In this document: positions 11,227 through 21,687 of the stretch, piece by piece | How the letters are laid out: the number at the start of each line of letters is the position of its first letter | How positions within the stretch are numbered: position 1 is the stretch's first letter | The notes under the pieces: generated by a model | The model's database searches: none | Seen by the model: only the letters and a program-made list of their open reading frames with translations | Told to the model about the DNA's origin: nothing | Source of the DNA: Podospora comata | Lineage: Eukaryota > Ascomycota > Sordariomycetes > Sordariales > Podosporaceae | Assembly (NCBI GenBank): GCA_017354895.1 | Contig: CP071493.1 | Location: 2,418,001-2,482,000, forward strand | DNA: 64,000 nucleotides | Direction: 5' to 3' | Translations under genes and position numbers: made by a program

Positions 11227-11938
11227 CTTGGCTGTTGTGGAGGGGTGGCTGCTGGGAAGCGGGTGTGGATGGTGATGGCTTCGATGCAACGGGAGCTCTG
11301 GGTGGGGAGGTTCAAGTGTGTTTGTTGGACAGTATCGCTATCGGATGAATGTCGTTTCGAACCTCAGGAGGTAGAGCGGTCTGAATCGCGTGTTGTGGTG
11401 TTGTCGAGCTGTCGTGGTTGGAGCTCTCGTGCAATCAATGACAGCCTTGGAGGTTCAAGAGGTCGGGTTGGAAGCTCTCCAAGCTGACAAGGAGGCTGCG
11501 CTGGAGTTGACGTGCAAGGCAACACGCAGCTGGCGCGGCGAGTCGGCGAGCGGGCTGGCAGGGGTGGTCCCTGGCCAAGGTGTAACATAAAAGGCGGTGA
11601 CAGACGGCGGTAAACGGCTGAAGCCTGGGGAAACGCAAGCTCCCCCTCCAGCTGTGCCCCGTGCGCGCTGTAATTGCCCCTCTGGAGAGCTTCCAGTTCA
11701 GTGGGTGATGGAAGCTCCAGGAACCACCCCACTTGATTATTACAACTGTGTCTAGACAGCCAAGTTACGTGTTATAGCACTGCCTGGTGAATCGAAGACA
11801 AGACAAACAAGGTCGACTATCATATCTTTGGTCTTTGCTGTGCTGTATTCGGGCTCTCTGACTATTTGACAATTCACTTGATACTCTACTGTACCTCTCA
11901 AGGCGCCTTGCCTATCGATACCTCGCTACATTGACAGA
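11227..11938. promoter_or_regulatory. Divergent promoter region, PUP3/UBX protein
   Basis: 712 bases between the start codons of a proteasome subunit and a Cdc48-cofactor-like UBX protein. The shared upstream region would allow co-regulation of two ubiquitin-pathway genes, but I see no recognisable proteasome control element and no gene. Confidence 0.4.
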
Positions 11939-13524
11939 ATGTCAGCCGCTCACGTCGAGGTCATCTCGACAGACCTCCGCCGAGCCAAGGTCAAGGTCAA
12001 CCCGGGAACATACCTGGTTGATGTCCTCAATGAAGCTTGCAAGAAGCTGAATGTCAACCCTGACAAGTATGATGTCAAGTGAGTTGATCCTTGTGTGTTA
12101 ATCTCCAATACATGTCATCATCAGCTTACACGTATCACAGGCACAAACAAAAGATTGTCGATCTCACATCTCCCTTCCGCACATCAGGGCTGGTTTCCGG
12201 TGCGAAGCTGGAGCTTGTTCAAAAGTCAAAGAGTGCATCCGTTGTGTCGATAGCTCTCGATGTCGATGGGAAACGTTTCACAAAGAAGCTGCCCAACGAC
12301 TTCACATTATGGCAAACGTTGCGCCAGTTTGAGAGCTCAGAGAGTGGGCTCAACCTTACGGGCAGAGCCACTCCAAAAAAAGACACCCAGAACGGCGGTC
12401 AGCTTTATCACGAGGGCCCCATTGTCAACATCATGGGGAGAGAGTACTCTGCTTTGGAAGATCTCAACAAGACCTTGTCACAATGTGGCATCAACTCTGG
12501 CAGCATGGTCCTTCGCCTGAGTTTCAAACTCACGGAAAAGACCTTGTTCGAGGCCATGTCCGATATCGGCCAGTTCTTGAAGGATGTCGAGCCAGATCAG
12601 CCAAAGGAAGAGGAGCCAAAACCAGCGCCGGTCCAACAGGAGTCCAAGGTGGAGAGCAGTACTACTGATGTTGTAGAGGAACCAAAGGTGGAAGGCAACA
12701 TAGAATCAAGCATTCCACCAACCGAGACAACCATCCCAGCAGTCACAGAGCAAGAAGAGACGAAGCCTTCTGCGGATCTCATGGATGTCGATGAAACCCA
12801 GCCTCAGCCTATATCACCACCCCCCGAACCTGTTGACCGCTTCCTCCCCACCTCCGTCTTCGTCGCCCCCACCTCCACCACCCCAGCAGCAGTCAACATC
12901 CAAGAAGACGACTCAGCTTACGAACCAACCATTGCCCATGCCCAGCTCCGCCAGCAACAGCTCCTCCAAAAGGCCCAAAACACCCGCCTCAAATCCGACG
13001 CCGAGCTCGCCGCAATCAAGGCAGAAGAAGCTGCCAAACTTGCCAAGGTTACCAGCGTTGAAATCAAAGTCCGATTCCCTGACCAAACCTCCGCCACGTG
13101 GGTGGCTACCCCTGAGGAGACTGGAGGCTGGTTATATCAAGCCATCCGGGCGACGATGGCGCACCCAGATCAGCCTTTCAAGCTTATCATCCCCGGCCCG
13201 AGGACACACGTGGAAGATGGGAACAAGAAGTTGATTGCGGGGTATAAGCTCAAGGGGCCACAGATGTTTAATTTTGTTTGGGAGGATGGTGCCTCTGGGG
13301 AGGCGAGGAAGGGCAGGTTTTTGAAGGAGAGCGTAGCTTCTAGGGCGAGGGAGATTGTGATTCCTGAGGTGCCAGAGGGTGGGGTTGTCGGGGGTGGTAG
13401 TGAGGCTGGGCCGTCGGGGTCTTCGTCGGCTCAGGGGGCGGGGTCAGAGAAGCCGAAGAGGGAGATTGACCCTGAGGCGCTCAAGAAGAAGATGGGGAAG
13501 TTTTTCAAGTTTGGGAAGAAGTGA
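11939..13524 (+). CDS. UBX4: TUG/ASPL-like UBX-domain protein
   Basis: Predicted Cdc48/p97 cofactor of the UBX4/TUG class. Exons 11939-12078 and 12141-13524 with a 62-nt intron; 507 residues. The N-terminal TUG-type ubiquitin-like domain covers about residues 1-75 (VEVISTDLRRAKVKVNPGTYLVDVLNEACKKL, then VDLTSPFRTSGL...AKLELVQ). A second beta-rich stretch follows. The middle is acidic and Pro/Glu-rich, probably disordered. A UBX domain lies near residues 350-440 (VEIKVRFPDQT...PFKLIIPGPRT, YKLKGPQMFNFVWED). The C-terminus is Lys-rich (KKKMGKFFKFGKK). From about 13205 the coding strand changes from C-rich to G-rich without a frame break. The intron is needed to reach the conserved start, so the model is good; the orthology to yeast Ubx4 is inferred. 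Confidence 0.82.
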
Positions 13525-13851
13525 GTTGCTTGATAAAATATGTGTGAGAGGAGGAAAGTGGTTGTTTTGTCTGCATTATTCAGGGCGTTTGCTGTATCGA
13601 GGATAGGATTCACTATGGGATATGCCCGGCCTTGGGTCTTTGGTAGATATATGCTCTCCCAGCTAGACAATGAAGCTCAATCAATGGATGCAGTCTTTGA
13701 AAGTAGGGTAAGTACAGATTAATACCAGCACTGTCTTTTGATTGTGAAGGAGACAAGGGCGTCCCTTTAGTTGCCTAGACTAGTAACCGTCAGGCCACTG
13801 CTGAATCCAAGTTGCCACAAACTCCTAATTCTCAAAGATAAAATACCAGTC
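13525..13851. other. Convergent 3' region, UBX protein/eL36
   Basis: 327 bases between convergent stop codons. No gene is seen. Confidence 0.5.
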
Positions 13852-14585
13852 TTAATGACCAGCCCTCCTCGACTCAGCAATAACCCTCTGCAACTCATCG
13901 ACCTTTGCCTTTGCCCTGCCGTAAGTGCCCAGCTTGCGCTTGGAGTACTTCCTTGCGCGCTTGTCCTTGCCGTTGCGGAGTAGTTCAATGACACGACGCT
14001 CGTAAGGGGCGAGGCTGTTGGAAGCAAGCATGGTCAGCAGCCAAAGCAGTCGTTATCTTGGGTGGAGGGTTGTTATCGCCAGCTAGTAGATCCACAACGG
14101 GCCGTTATGGGGCCTGGACAGGGTTCCTCGGAATTCGAGATTATGAATTTGGGTTGGCTGGTGGGGGAGGAGGGGGGATGGAAACACACCCGGCGACTTC
14201 CTTGACGATGCTGCGGACAAAGTTGGTGCGCTTGCTCTGGGCGCCCTTGCGGCGGGAGGGGCGGGGTTTGGAGATGATGGGGATTGTTTTCTGGGGGTAA
14301 TTAGTTGATGTTGTGGTGGGTTTTTATTACAGGAAAGAAGCCATCATGGGAAAGAGAAGGGCGGAGAGGCATAGAGATCACACAACCAGACATAGGATAC
14401 AGATACGAGAAAACGAAATTTAGCGTCGATCCTCTTTCTTCAACATGAGTTTTTCTTTTCTGATTGGAATAATAGAAAGAAAAAACCATAATCTTGAATT
14501 AGAAAGAGAGGGGTCATACAGTGCCCTTGTTAACACCCTTTGCCAACCCCGTCTTCTCAGTCTCCTGTTTCTTGGTAGGAGCCAT
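13852..14585 (-). CDS. RPL36: 60S ribosomal protein eL36
   Basis: Basic protein of the large ribosomal subunit. Three exons: 14520-14585, 14190-14290 and 13852-14014, giving 109 residues against roughly 100-105 in other fungi. The joined product reads [12 protein letters not shown], then [25 protein letters not shown], then [37 protein letters not shown] and a terminal ESRRAGH, all family hallmarks. Both introns (229 and 175 nt) are long for this window, as is common in fungal ribosomal-protein genes. The coding strand is C-rich in exon 2 and G-rich in exon 3. The identification is firm; untranslated exons upstream cannot be excluded. Confidence 0.92.
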
Positions 14586-16564
14586 GTTTCTGATAACGCA
14601 AAAGATACGGTTTTTATCACCGGCGCCGAAGGGTTCGTCCGTTCGCTTTGGCTCGTTCGGGTTGCTGACGATGGCTGACAGGTGGAGTTGCGGACGGGAA
14701 GGCGAAGCCAAGTGGAGAATGTTTGTGCGGGTGCGCTGGCGGTTTGTGGGTCAGGGCTAACGTTTTGGTGCAATTCTGGATTTCAGTTGCAGGGGCATGA
14801 TTGTGGGGGTGGCTTGTGGCTGGCTTGGCGGGAGGATGTGGCGTTGGTTTATGAGACGACTTCCATTTTGACGACCACCATGATAGGGCTACTATGGTTG
14901 TTGCGATATTGCGGGTGGACATGGGGTGAGCTTGCGATTTCCTTGGTTTTGTGTGCTTGGTTCGTTGAGTTGTTCATCGAGATTCTTTTTTTTCAGAGTA
15001 GAGGAAAATCATACCCTGGGTCATCCCTCTGTCCAACGGTTCCCCTGTTGAAGGCCCTGGAGTGCCTCCCTACCTAGTTCCTGGGAATTCCTGCCAGGAA
15101 CCGAACACGACCTGCGCCTGCTATCGAGACCTGTCCTACCGGAGAAGCAGGATGGGACCACAGTCACAGCACAAAGCCTTTGGACGACAATATATCATCA
15201 ACGGAGTATCAATCTTGTACGCCTGCCACTTGCACCGCTGCCCTCGGCACCCATGGTCAATCGTACTCGGGTATCTGTATCTTTTATTCTCCCCGAACCT
15301 GGGATTACCATTCACCGTCAACTGACTGGCTTGTCAAAGTGTCATAGGGACCATTGCAATGAATTGGCGCTTCTTGCTGGGTCTCCGACGGCTCCTACCT
15401 GATCTATCAGGGTGGGCAGGCGGTTGTGAGTTCAATTTTGTAGCTTGTGAAACAGATCTAGATACATGTGTACCGGTGACTAGTATTGTTCCTCTACTCA
15501 AAAGGTTTCTCCTGAGCTAGGTTTGAGCTGGTAGTTCCTCTCACAGAGAACCAGCGGTTTGTCACACAGAATGCTTCAGAGATCTTTCGTTGACCACATC
15601 CATTTGCTGTGTCACAGCTGGTAACACGAGTAGGATTGTTACTCTGACTTATATGCTTGAACCGACCACAGCCGTTGGCATAATGGCAGCAGAACTCAGC
15701 GTTGAGTAACGTTGAACAGAAAAGTCGGGAAAAGAGGCCAAGTACATTCGGTGTGGATTCAACGGTCCGATCTTTTCTCTTCTTGAGTTCAGTGAACGAC
15801 AGAATATACGAAATTACAAGACATAGGGATGGCCGGGGGGACCAAACAGGTAGCATAATGATATCATGGCAGTCCACTTACATGTACCGGCATAATCAAA
15901 CACTTTACCAACACCGGGAGAAAAGAGCGGACTCGGCTTGAAACGAAACATCGCGGAGGTGGAACATTGTGAACCAACCATAGCCTGTACCTGCTGAAAA
16001 TTCCAGAATAGGCACTCGGCAAGGAAGATGGTTGGCTCAGCAGGTAGAGTGACGCTGGGAATCCCTCGAGAATCCGCCGGTTTTCCCGCAGTCGTGTGTG
16101 AGGCGAGAGGGCGGAGAATGGAGGCTTTCCATGGTTTCAACTGATATTTTCATCCCACTCGGCTGGTTGCAGTAGGTACAGGATCTGCATGTCTGGTGCT
16201 CCAGCATCCACAGTGTTGGCATCCAGTTGTAGATCAGATTTGAAGGATTGGCAGGTGGCAAGCGGCATATCCAGGCTTTCCGAGAAATCGATCTGCAGGT
16301 ACGGCTGGTATGTATCGGCCGTGCCCGTTGAGGGAGGCTCTTTCTTAAATACTCGGGACACTGATGGACCTGCCAATACAGGATTCCAATTCCTCAAGTC
16401 TTCAGTTCTTCTCAAAACTTCTTCCCTTGACCGGATCATCAGCAAGCTTTTCTTTTTTTCAGAGCAGCCCGGTTGCTGCCACTTTTTATTAGACTTACTT
16501 TCTGTCCGCATCTATACCAAACACTCTTTTACAGCCGAACCTTTTCGACTACTTCTTCTAGGAC
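14586..16564. promoter_or_regulatory. Divergent intergenic region, eL36/secreted protein
   Basis: About 2 kb. Several open frames of 60-130 codons exist on both strands, but none shows a recognisable domain, plausible codon use or splice context. No tRNA-like or repeat structure was found. It presumably contains the eL36 promoter on the left and that of the small secreted protein on the right. Confidence 0.35.
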
Positions 16565-17176
16565 ATGATCCTGCGCGCCTTCTCTACCGCCCTAGTGGCG
16601 GGCCTCCTCCCACTCGCTGCAGCCCTCCCTGCATTCTCGGCAATGACAGACTACACCATCCCTCCAGCTGTGATTAAAACGCTGATGGAATCCGATAAAG
16701 AATGCGTCATGCCTTGGGGGTTCAACATCACCAACTTCATGATCTTCACCCCCGCCCCCGGCAACAATCACTCCCAACTCATTAGCTTTGACTTTTTCGA
16801 CGACCCCACCAAAATCGCGACATCCTGCGCCTTCAATGAAAGTTCGGTCAATGTCGCTCCTTTCGATTTCACCCCTCGCTATCCATGTGATGACTGGCGG
16901 GTAACCTTCATGTGGAACAACGCAACACAAGGCCTGGAGATGATTGAAAGGGCCTGCCCAGATGTCTTGTAGGTTGATTATTAAACTGGCTGCTCCATTA
17001 ACGCTAACCGGTTATACAGAACAACTTCTATGGAGGCTTCCGGGTCGATATGGGTAAATGGAACCTTGAGCTGCCTCGAGGATGATGCGAACGGTGCGTA
17101 TGGTCCTGGACTCGATTGCATCTCATTTCGAAAGTATGAGGCAAAGTACTACAGCCTTCAGCCCACACCGTGGTAG
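16565..17176 (+). CDS. Small secreted cysteine-containing protein
   Basis: Exons 16565-16968 and 17020-17176 with a 51-nt intron (donor GTAGGT, branch GCTAACC, acceptor CAG); 186 residues. A clear signal peptide (MILRAFSTALVAGLLPLAAALP) is followed by a compact domain with six cysteines, several NxS/T sites (NIT, NHS, NES, NAT, NGT) and the pattern W-x-F-N-I-T-N-F...C-x-F...C-D-D-W-R-V-T-F...C...L-S-C...C-I-S-F. Even cysteines and beta-strand-like spacing resemble small beta-barrel secreted proteins of the Alt a 1/AA1-like kind, but I cannot confirm a family. The protein is probably extracellular; a role in host or microbe interaction is possible but not shown. Confidence 0.72.
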
Positions 17177-18051
17177 AGACACGTCGATGACACGTGGGAG
17201 CCCAGTAAGGGGATCCCAGGAAGGGGGAATCAAGTGAAAGAAGGCATGAGGGGGGATATCAGCGGTTGTCACTGACGCTGTGTGGACGTTTGAAACCCTG
17301 GCTACCTAATGGGTGTAGTTTGGTCCAGCTACTTGGTCTAGTTGGGCAGGATGGATGCGGGATTCAGGGAAGGATAATCAGTAGCACTGACAGTGGTTTC
17401 GATGGCACACTATTGAGCATACATCGAGGTTAGGTAATGGAGTATTAGTATTAGTAAGGCGGGAAGCAAAGAACAAAGAAGGTTCGTTTGTTCGTTCTGC
17501 ATATTGGTGCACTCTGCAGGTTCGAAACATGCTTAACTGGTGAATAATGCGGGGTGTTACCACTACTGTGGCACTAACCCCTGTTCCCCCATAAAGTGCC
17601 CTGGCGGCACAGCAAGGTGCCCAAAATTATCACCAACCTCCTCTCTGAAACATGAACCTTTGAGAACCATTGCGTCATACCTCACACACGGCGATGGCTG
17701 TACGAGACGATATTCAGTCGATATATTTTTGTTGAAATCAAACAGTCAGCTATGAATTGTCTTTTGACGGTCCGCTTGGTTTCATCAGGCTGAATCCGTC
17801 CCTGCCGCAGTCCCTGCCGCAGTCCCTGGCGCCGTGCATTTCAATTGGCAAGTGATCTGGTCACGAGGTTGGATGTAGTCAAGGCCAACAGCCATCCTCC
17901 TCCTAACTGCCTTATGATCTTTTACTCCCCGGGTCTCTCTTGTTCCTTAAACTCATTGGGTCATTTTCCCCCTTCACTTTTACTTAACCTCAGCATCCCT
18001 TTTACGGCCTGATTCAACATTAGCCAGCCCTCACGATCATCATCAGCAACA
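17177..18051. promoter_or_regulatory. Intergenic region before the lipase
   Basis: 875 bases between two co-oriented secreted-protein genes. It includes the tandem 12-mer at 17799-17828 and C/T-rich sequence just before the lipase start. No gene is seen. Confidence 0.4.
17799..17828. repeat. Tandem 12-nt repeat upstream of the lipase
   Basis: The unit TCCCTGCCGCAG is present twice exactly and starts a third time, about 225-255 nt before the lipase start codon. It may be a slippage array or a repeated regulator site. Confidence 0.65.
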
Positions 18052-19275
18052 ATGAAGCCATTAATATCGCCACTCCTCGGCCTCCTCTACACCACAACCG
18101 CCGCCCAAGCAAACCCGATATCATCACCCACAGCCTCTAATAAAAACGGCATATCCCCCCAATTATTCTCTTCCCTCGAACGGCTATCCCGCCTGGTAGA
18201 CATCTCGTACTGCGTCGGCACCCCAGGTACAGGGGGTCTCTCCCCGCCGTTCAGTTGTTCAAGCCGGTGTGGTGATGTCGACATAAGTGGGAGGCTGGAG
18301 CTGATCAGGAGCTGGAACACGGGGTTTTTGAGCATGGAGGATAGCTGTGGGTTTGTGGCTTTTGACCATCCTGGGGTGCAGCAGGACAGAAAAGAGGGCA
18401 AGATTGTGGTTGCGTTTCGGGGGACGTATTCGCTGGCTAATACGATTGTTGATTTGAGTACTGTTCCGCAAGAGTATGTGCCTTATCCTGCTGACCCGGA
18501 TGGGGATGGGGGGGACCAGAAGGGGAAAGGGCCGAGGTGTAATAATTGTACGGTTCATATGGGGTTTATGGCTAGTTGGAAGGCGGCGAGGGAGATTGTC
18601 GTGCCTGCGGTGGAAAAGGCGCGGAAGAGGTACCCTGGGTATGGGGTGGAATTGGTGGGACATAGTCTTGGGGGTGCGGTGGCGATGTTGGCTGGATTGG
18701 AGATGAGGGCTGGGAGGGGGTGGGAAGGGGTTAGGGTGGCGACGTTTGGGGAGCCGATGGTGGGGAATAAGGGGTTGGTGGAGTTTGTTGATGAGGTTTT
18801 TGGGTTGAAGGGGGATGTTGGGGGCGGTGGGGAGGATAAGGCGTATAGGAGGGTGACGCATAAGGGAGATCCGGTTCCGTTGTTGCCGTTGAGGGAGTGG
18901 GGGTTTAGGAGTCATGCTGGGGAGATCTTTATCACGAAGGGGGATTTGCCGCCTGGGCCGAAGGATCTGAGGTTGTGCGAGGGGGATAGGGATAAAGATT
19001 GTTTGAATGGGGAGGATGGAGATGACGAGGAGGGGGAAGAGAGTGATAAGGGGTGGTTTAGGGAGATGGTGAACGAGTTGGGCGGGAAGGAGGAGGGTGA
19101 GATGTGGGAGACGGAGACGGGGTGGCCGACGAGGTTTAAGTTATGGCAGTTGTTGTTTGCGCATAGGGATTACTTTTGGAGGCTTGGGTTATGTGTCCCT
19201 GGTGGTGATCCTATCGATTGGGGGAGAGGGAGGTATAACCTTACGGAGAGTGATGATGAGATGCGGGATCTGTGA
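18052..19275 (+). CDS. Secreted class-3 lipase
   Basis: Extracellular triacylglycerol lipase-like or feruloyl-esterase-like alpha/beta hydrolase. Single exon, 407 residues, with a signal peptide (MKPLISPLLGLLYTTTAAQA). Class-3 features are in order: the early strand KIVVAFRGT near residue 122 (oxyanion region), an NCT glycosylation site with VHMGF, the nucleophile elbow VELVGHSLGGA with Ser at about 205, VATFGEPMVGN, and VTHKGDPVPLLP with the likely catalytic Asp; the acid-box region is followed by HAGEIFI. A Glu/Asp-rich insert (residues about 320-335) precedes a C-terminal FWRLGLCVPGGDP segment. The coding strand is C-rich for the first 190 nt and then very G-rich. The substrate cannot be told from the sequence. 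Confidence 0.88.
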   Translation: MKPLISPLLGLLYTTTAAQANPISSPTASNKNGISPQLFSSLERLSRLVDISYCVGTPGTGGLSPPFSCSSRCGDVDISGRLELIRSWNTGFLSMEDSCGFVAFDHPGVQQDRKEGKIVVAFRGTYSLANTIVDLSTVPQEYVPYPADPDGDGGDQKGKGPRCNNCTVHMGFMASWKAAREIVVPAVEKARKRYPGYGVELVGHSLGGAVAMLAGLEMRAGRGWEGVRVATFGEPMVGNKGLVEFVDEVFGLKGDVGGGGEDKAYRRVTHKGDPVPLLPLREWGFRSHAGEIFITKGDLPPGPKDLRLCEGDRDKDCLNGEDGDDEEGEESDKGWFREMVNELGGKEEGEMWETETGWPTRFKLWQLLFAHRDYFWRLGLCVPGGDPIDWGRGRYNLTESDDEMRDL

Positions 19276-19961
19276 GATAAATTCAAAACACTGGGAGCGA
19301 ACTGGAGGCAGCCTGCGTTTGACTTGTTTGGCGTTTTGTCGGTTTGGCTAGAAGCATATTGGTATGGTTCGGAGTTATGATCAAGGAAAACACGAATGGC
19401 TTCGGGAGGCTCATCAAAGCGTACTTCTGCTAGTTATGATATCAACATATGATAATGTTTCTTGCTTCATACGCTCGCTAGACAGATCTTTATCTATCTT
19501 TGCGACTCATGTAGTCATCAAACCCGATGACGGTTTCTTGTTCGTGACACACATTCAGGGGCACAGTTGACCTTTTTAATTCATTTATCACACCCCAGAC
19601 ATAAATCTTGGTGCTGCTCTTAGCTATTTTCAAACCGTATAATATATCTTTTGAGGCCTATTGGCTATCTTTGGAAGAGTTGTAATTATCTTGTGAGGTG
19701 TGGTTTCGCTGTCCTCGAGGTGCCTATCAGCATTCACCATCTACCGAGCAAAACGAAGATGTTGCAACTCCCCAACCCTGGCCAAGAGATTCGACATTGA
19801 GACCGCCACATCATGAGGCTGATGCCTTAGATTAATCAGACTTCCTCTTTCTCGCCAAGAGTTCGCAGGAAGAGCTGATCAAGTAGCTTCAGTGGATATG
19901 TGATGTCCATCCTCATTTGATTCACAGATTTCCGCGAACATCTTGGTGGCTTTCCCTCTAC

Positions 19962-19983
19962 TAACCAGTCGCGTGACTGGTTA
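19962..19983. repeat. Perfect 9-bp inverted repeat (hairpin or dimer site)
   Basis: TAACCAGTC and its reverse complement GACTGGTTA are separated by GCGT. The symmetry would suit a dimeric DNA-binding protein or a small hairpin, and it stands alone in the middle of a long non-coding region. Confidence 0.55.
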
Positions 19984-21389
19984 TCACCACTGTAACACGG
20001 ACCTCAACCCTCTCACCAGTGATTGGCCAGGCTGACGAACAAGCTCATAGGCGGATGCCGCTGTCACTTGTCACGGTTGAGAAAGTGCGCTGTTGTTGCC
20101 TCGACAAAACGCCAAACAGGCAAAATATAAACATCAGCATGAGCATTTAATAAACTTGGAACCGCGACTGCCTTGTTCTGTTGTGGCTTAGGTCCGTCGT
20201 GGTGGTCGTCCAAGGCTGTGTGCATACATCTCATCCCGCATCGAAGCATCTCTTGCTCACTGGATTGGAAGAAATTGAAGGGATTGGATGATGCACTGGC
20301 CGCGTGCTATGAGTGGGCTAAGAAGGGGGCACGGGGGGAAGCCTTGCAGTGTGTGATGTGGTTCTTCTAGCCGCTTCCATGATTTATCCTGTGGGCTGGG
20401 CTCGTGGGTGAGTTGTTCGTTGAGCCCCACACATGGGATGCTCTTGATAACTTTGATTTGACCAACCACCGACATGAGCTTTTAGGAGAATGGGAGCCTC
20501 ATGATGAATAGTGGAAGCTGCCTGTGATGGTGAGGGGAGACAGCATCTCGTTCTGTGTGACCACACCTTCTTTTGAACCCCTCACCTCCCACGTTGCCCA
20601 CCAGCGCTTGAACCAAAGAAGGCAGAGGAAGGCTCTACCTCGTGACTGCCGGCGGCTCAAAGAGGAATGGACGGCTGAGCCAAACTCTGGTTTTCGGCAC
20701 GGGAACTGGGTGCCACGAGGACGCGCGCGGGCGGTGGGCAGTGATAAGAAATTAAAACGCTTGCTGCCATCGGATGGAGGGGCTCTGAGTCAAGGAGTTT
20801 TGCGCGTATGTAGGTCCCTTTGGTTGCGTGACGTCCTGCGGCTTGCCCCTCACCAACATGCCATCTCTGCCTGCGTCTGAACCTCCGATGATAGGGACAA
20901 GATGTAGAGCCATCGGGTTGACGATGGTGATGCATGGACGGCGGGAGGCTGCCGGAGCTGTCCAGTTACCGGGGCCGCCTGTATTAGTGTAGATCCAAGA
21001 CATTCCCTGGGAGCTGTGATTGTCTGATCCAGAGAAAAAGGAATTCAGGCGGCCATAAGGTGGGGAACGATGACTCCATTGAGATGAATGGCGATTTCAG
21101 GACCAACCTAAAGACTAGGTGACGGCTGCCATCTCAAGCTTTATAGGGAGAATTCAAGACCTCGGATGTTTCGATTTATATTCCGACGTCCAAGTGCCGA
21201 AGCTGGCGGATCAAAGAAGGTCGAGAAGGTCTGTCTTCAAGGTGAACGCACTGGCAGTGGCAGCCGCCAACAAACGACGAGACGTGATCCAGATAGTGGG
21301 GTCGGGAGGCCTTGGGCGAGGGTTGCTTGTGCTTGTCTCTGTTAGGGTGGGACTCCCAATTCCGTGGGAAATAAGGTGGTATCATAGGT

Positions 21390-21395
21390 CACGTG
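21390..21395. promoter_or_regulatory. CACGTG E-box upstream of 14-3-3
   Basis: Perfect CACGTG palindrome about 290 nt before the 14-3-3 start codon, a consensus for bHLH factors. A single hexamer is weak evidence by itself. Confidence 0.3.
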
Positions 21396-21687
21396 TAAAC
21401 ACTCTACAGGCGGTTTCATTCGACCGCTGCCCCCGAAAAAAAACAGGGCCCCCCAGGCTGCGCTTCGTTAGCCCCAAGAGAGGGGGAGACCGATTTGACC
21501 TCCCCCGAAAGTCCCTTTGGCTCCAGCACTTGAACCTGCTTCCGACCTCACCACTTCGCAAAAACACCAAAACAAATCTCCATTTACCAGCGACTTTTCC
21601 ACGCGACCCTCCTGCTCTTACCTTCTCCTTTCGGAATCCTCCACTACTCGAGAGACTTGCGCACTCAACATCACACATATAACAAAA

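Larger units (their letters stand above)
19276..21687. promoter_or_regulatory. Long intergenic region, lipase/14-3-3
   Basis: 2.4 kb. It holds a 9-bp perfect inverted repeat at 19962-19983 and a CACGTG E-box at 21390-21395, and ends in a CT-rich leader before the 14-3-3 start. Open frames up to 187 codons (for example 21119-21682) overlap what is probably the 14-3-3 leader and lack family features, so I do not call them genes. Confidence 0.35.

Noticed and set aside
17515-17530. GGTTCGAAAC resembling a tRNA B box
   Set aside because: Flanks do not form stems and no anticodon arm is present upstream.
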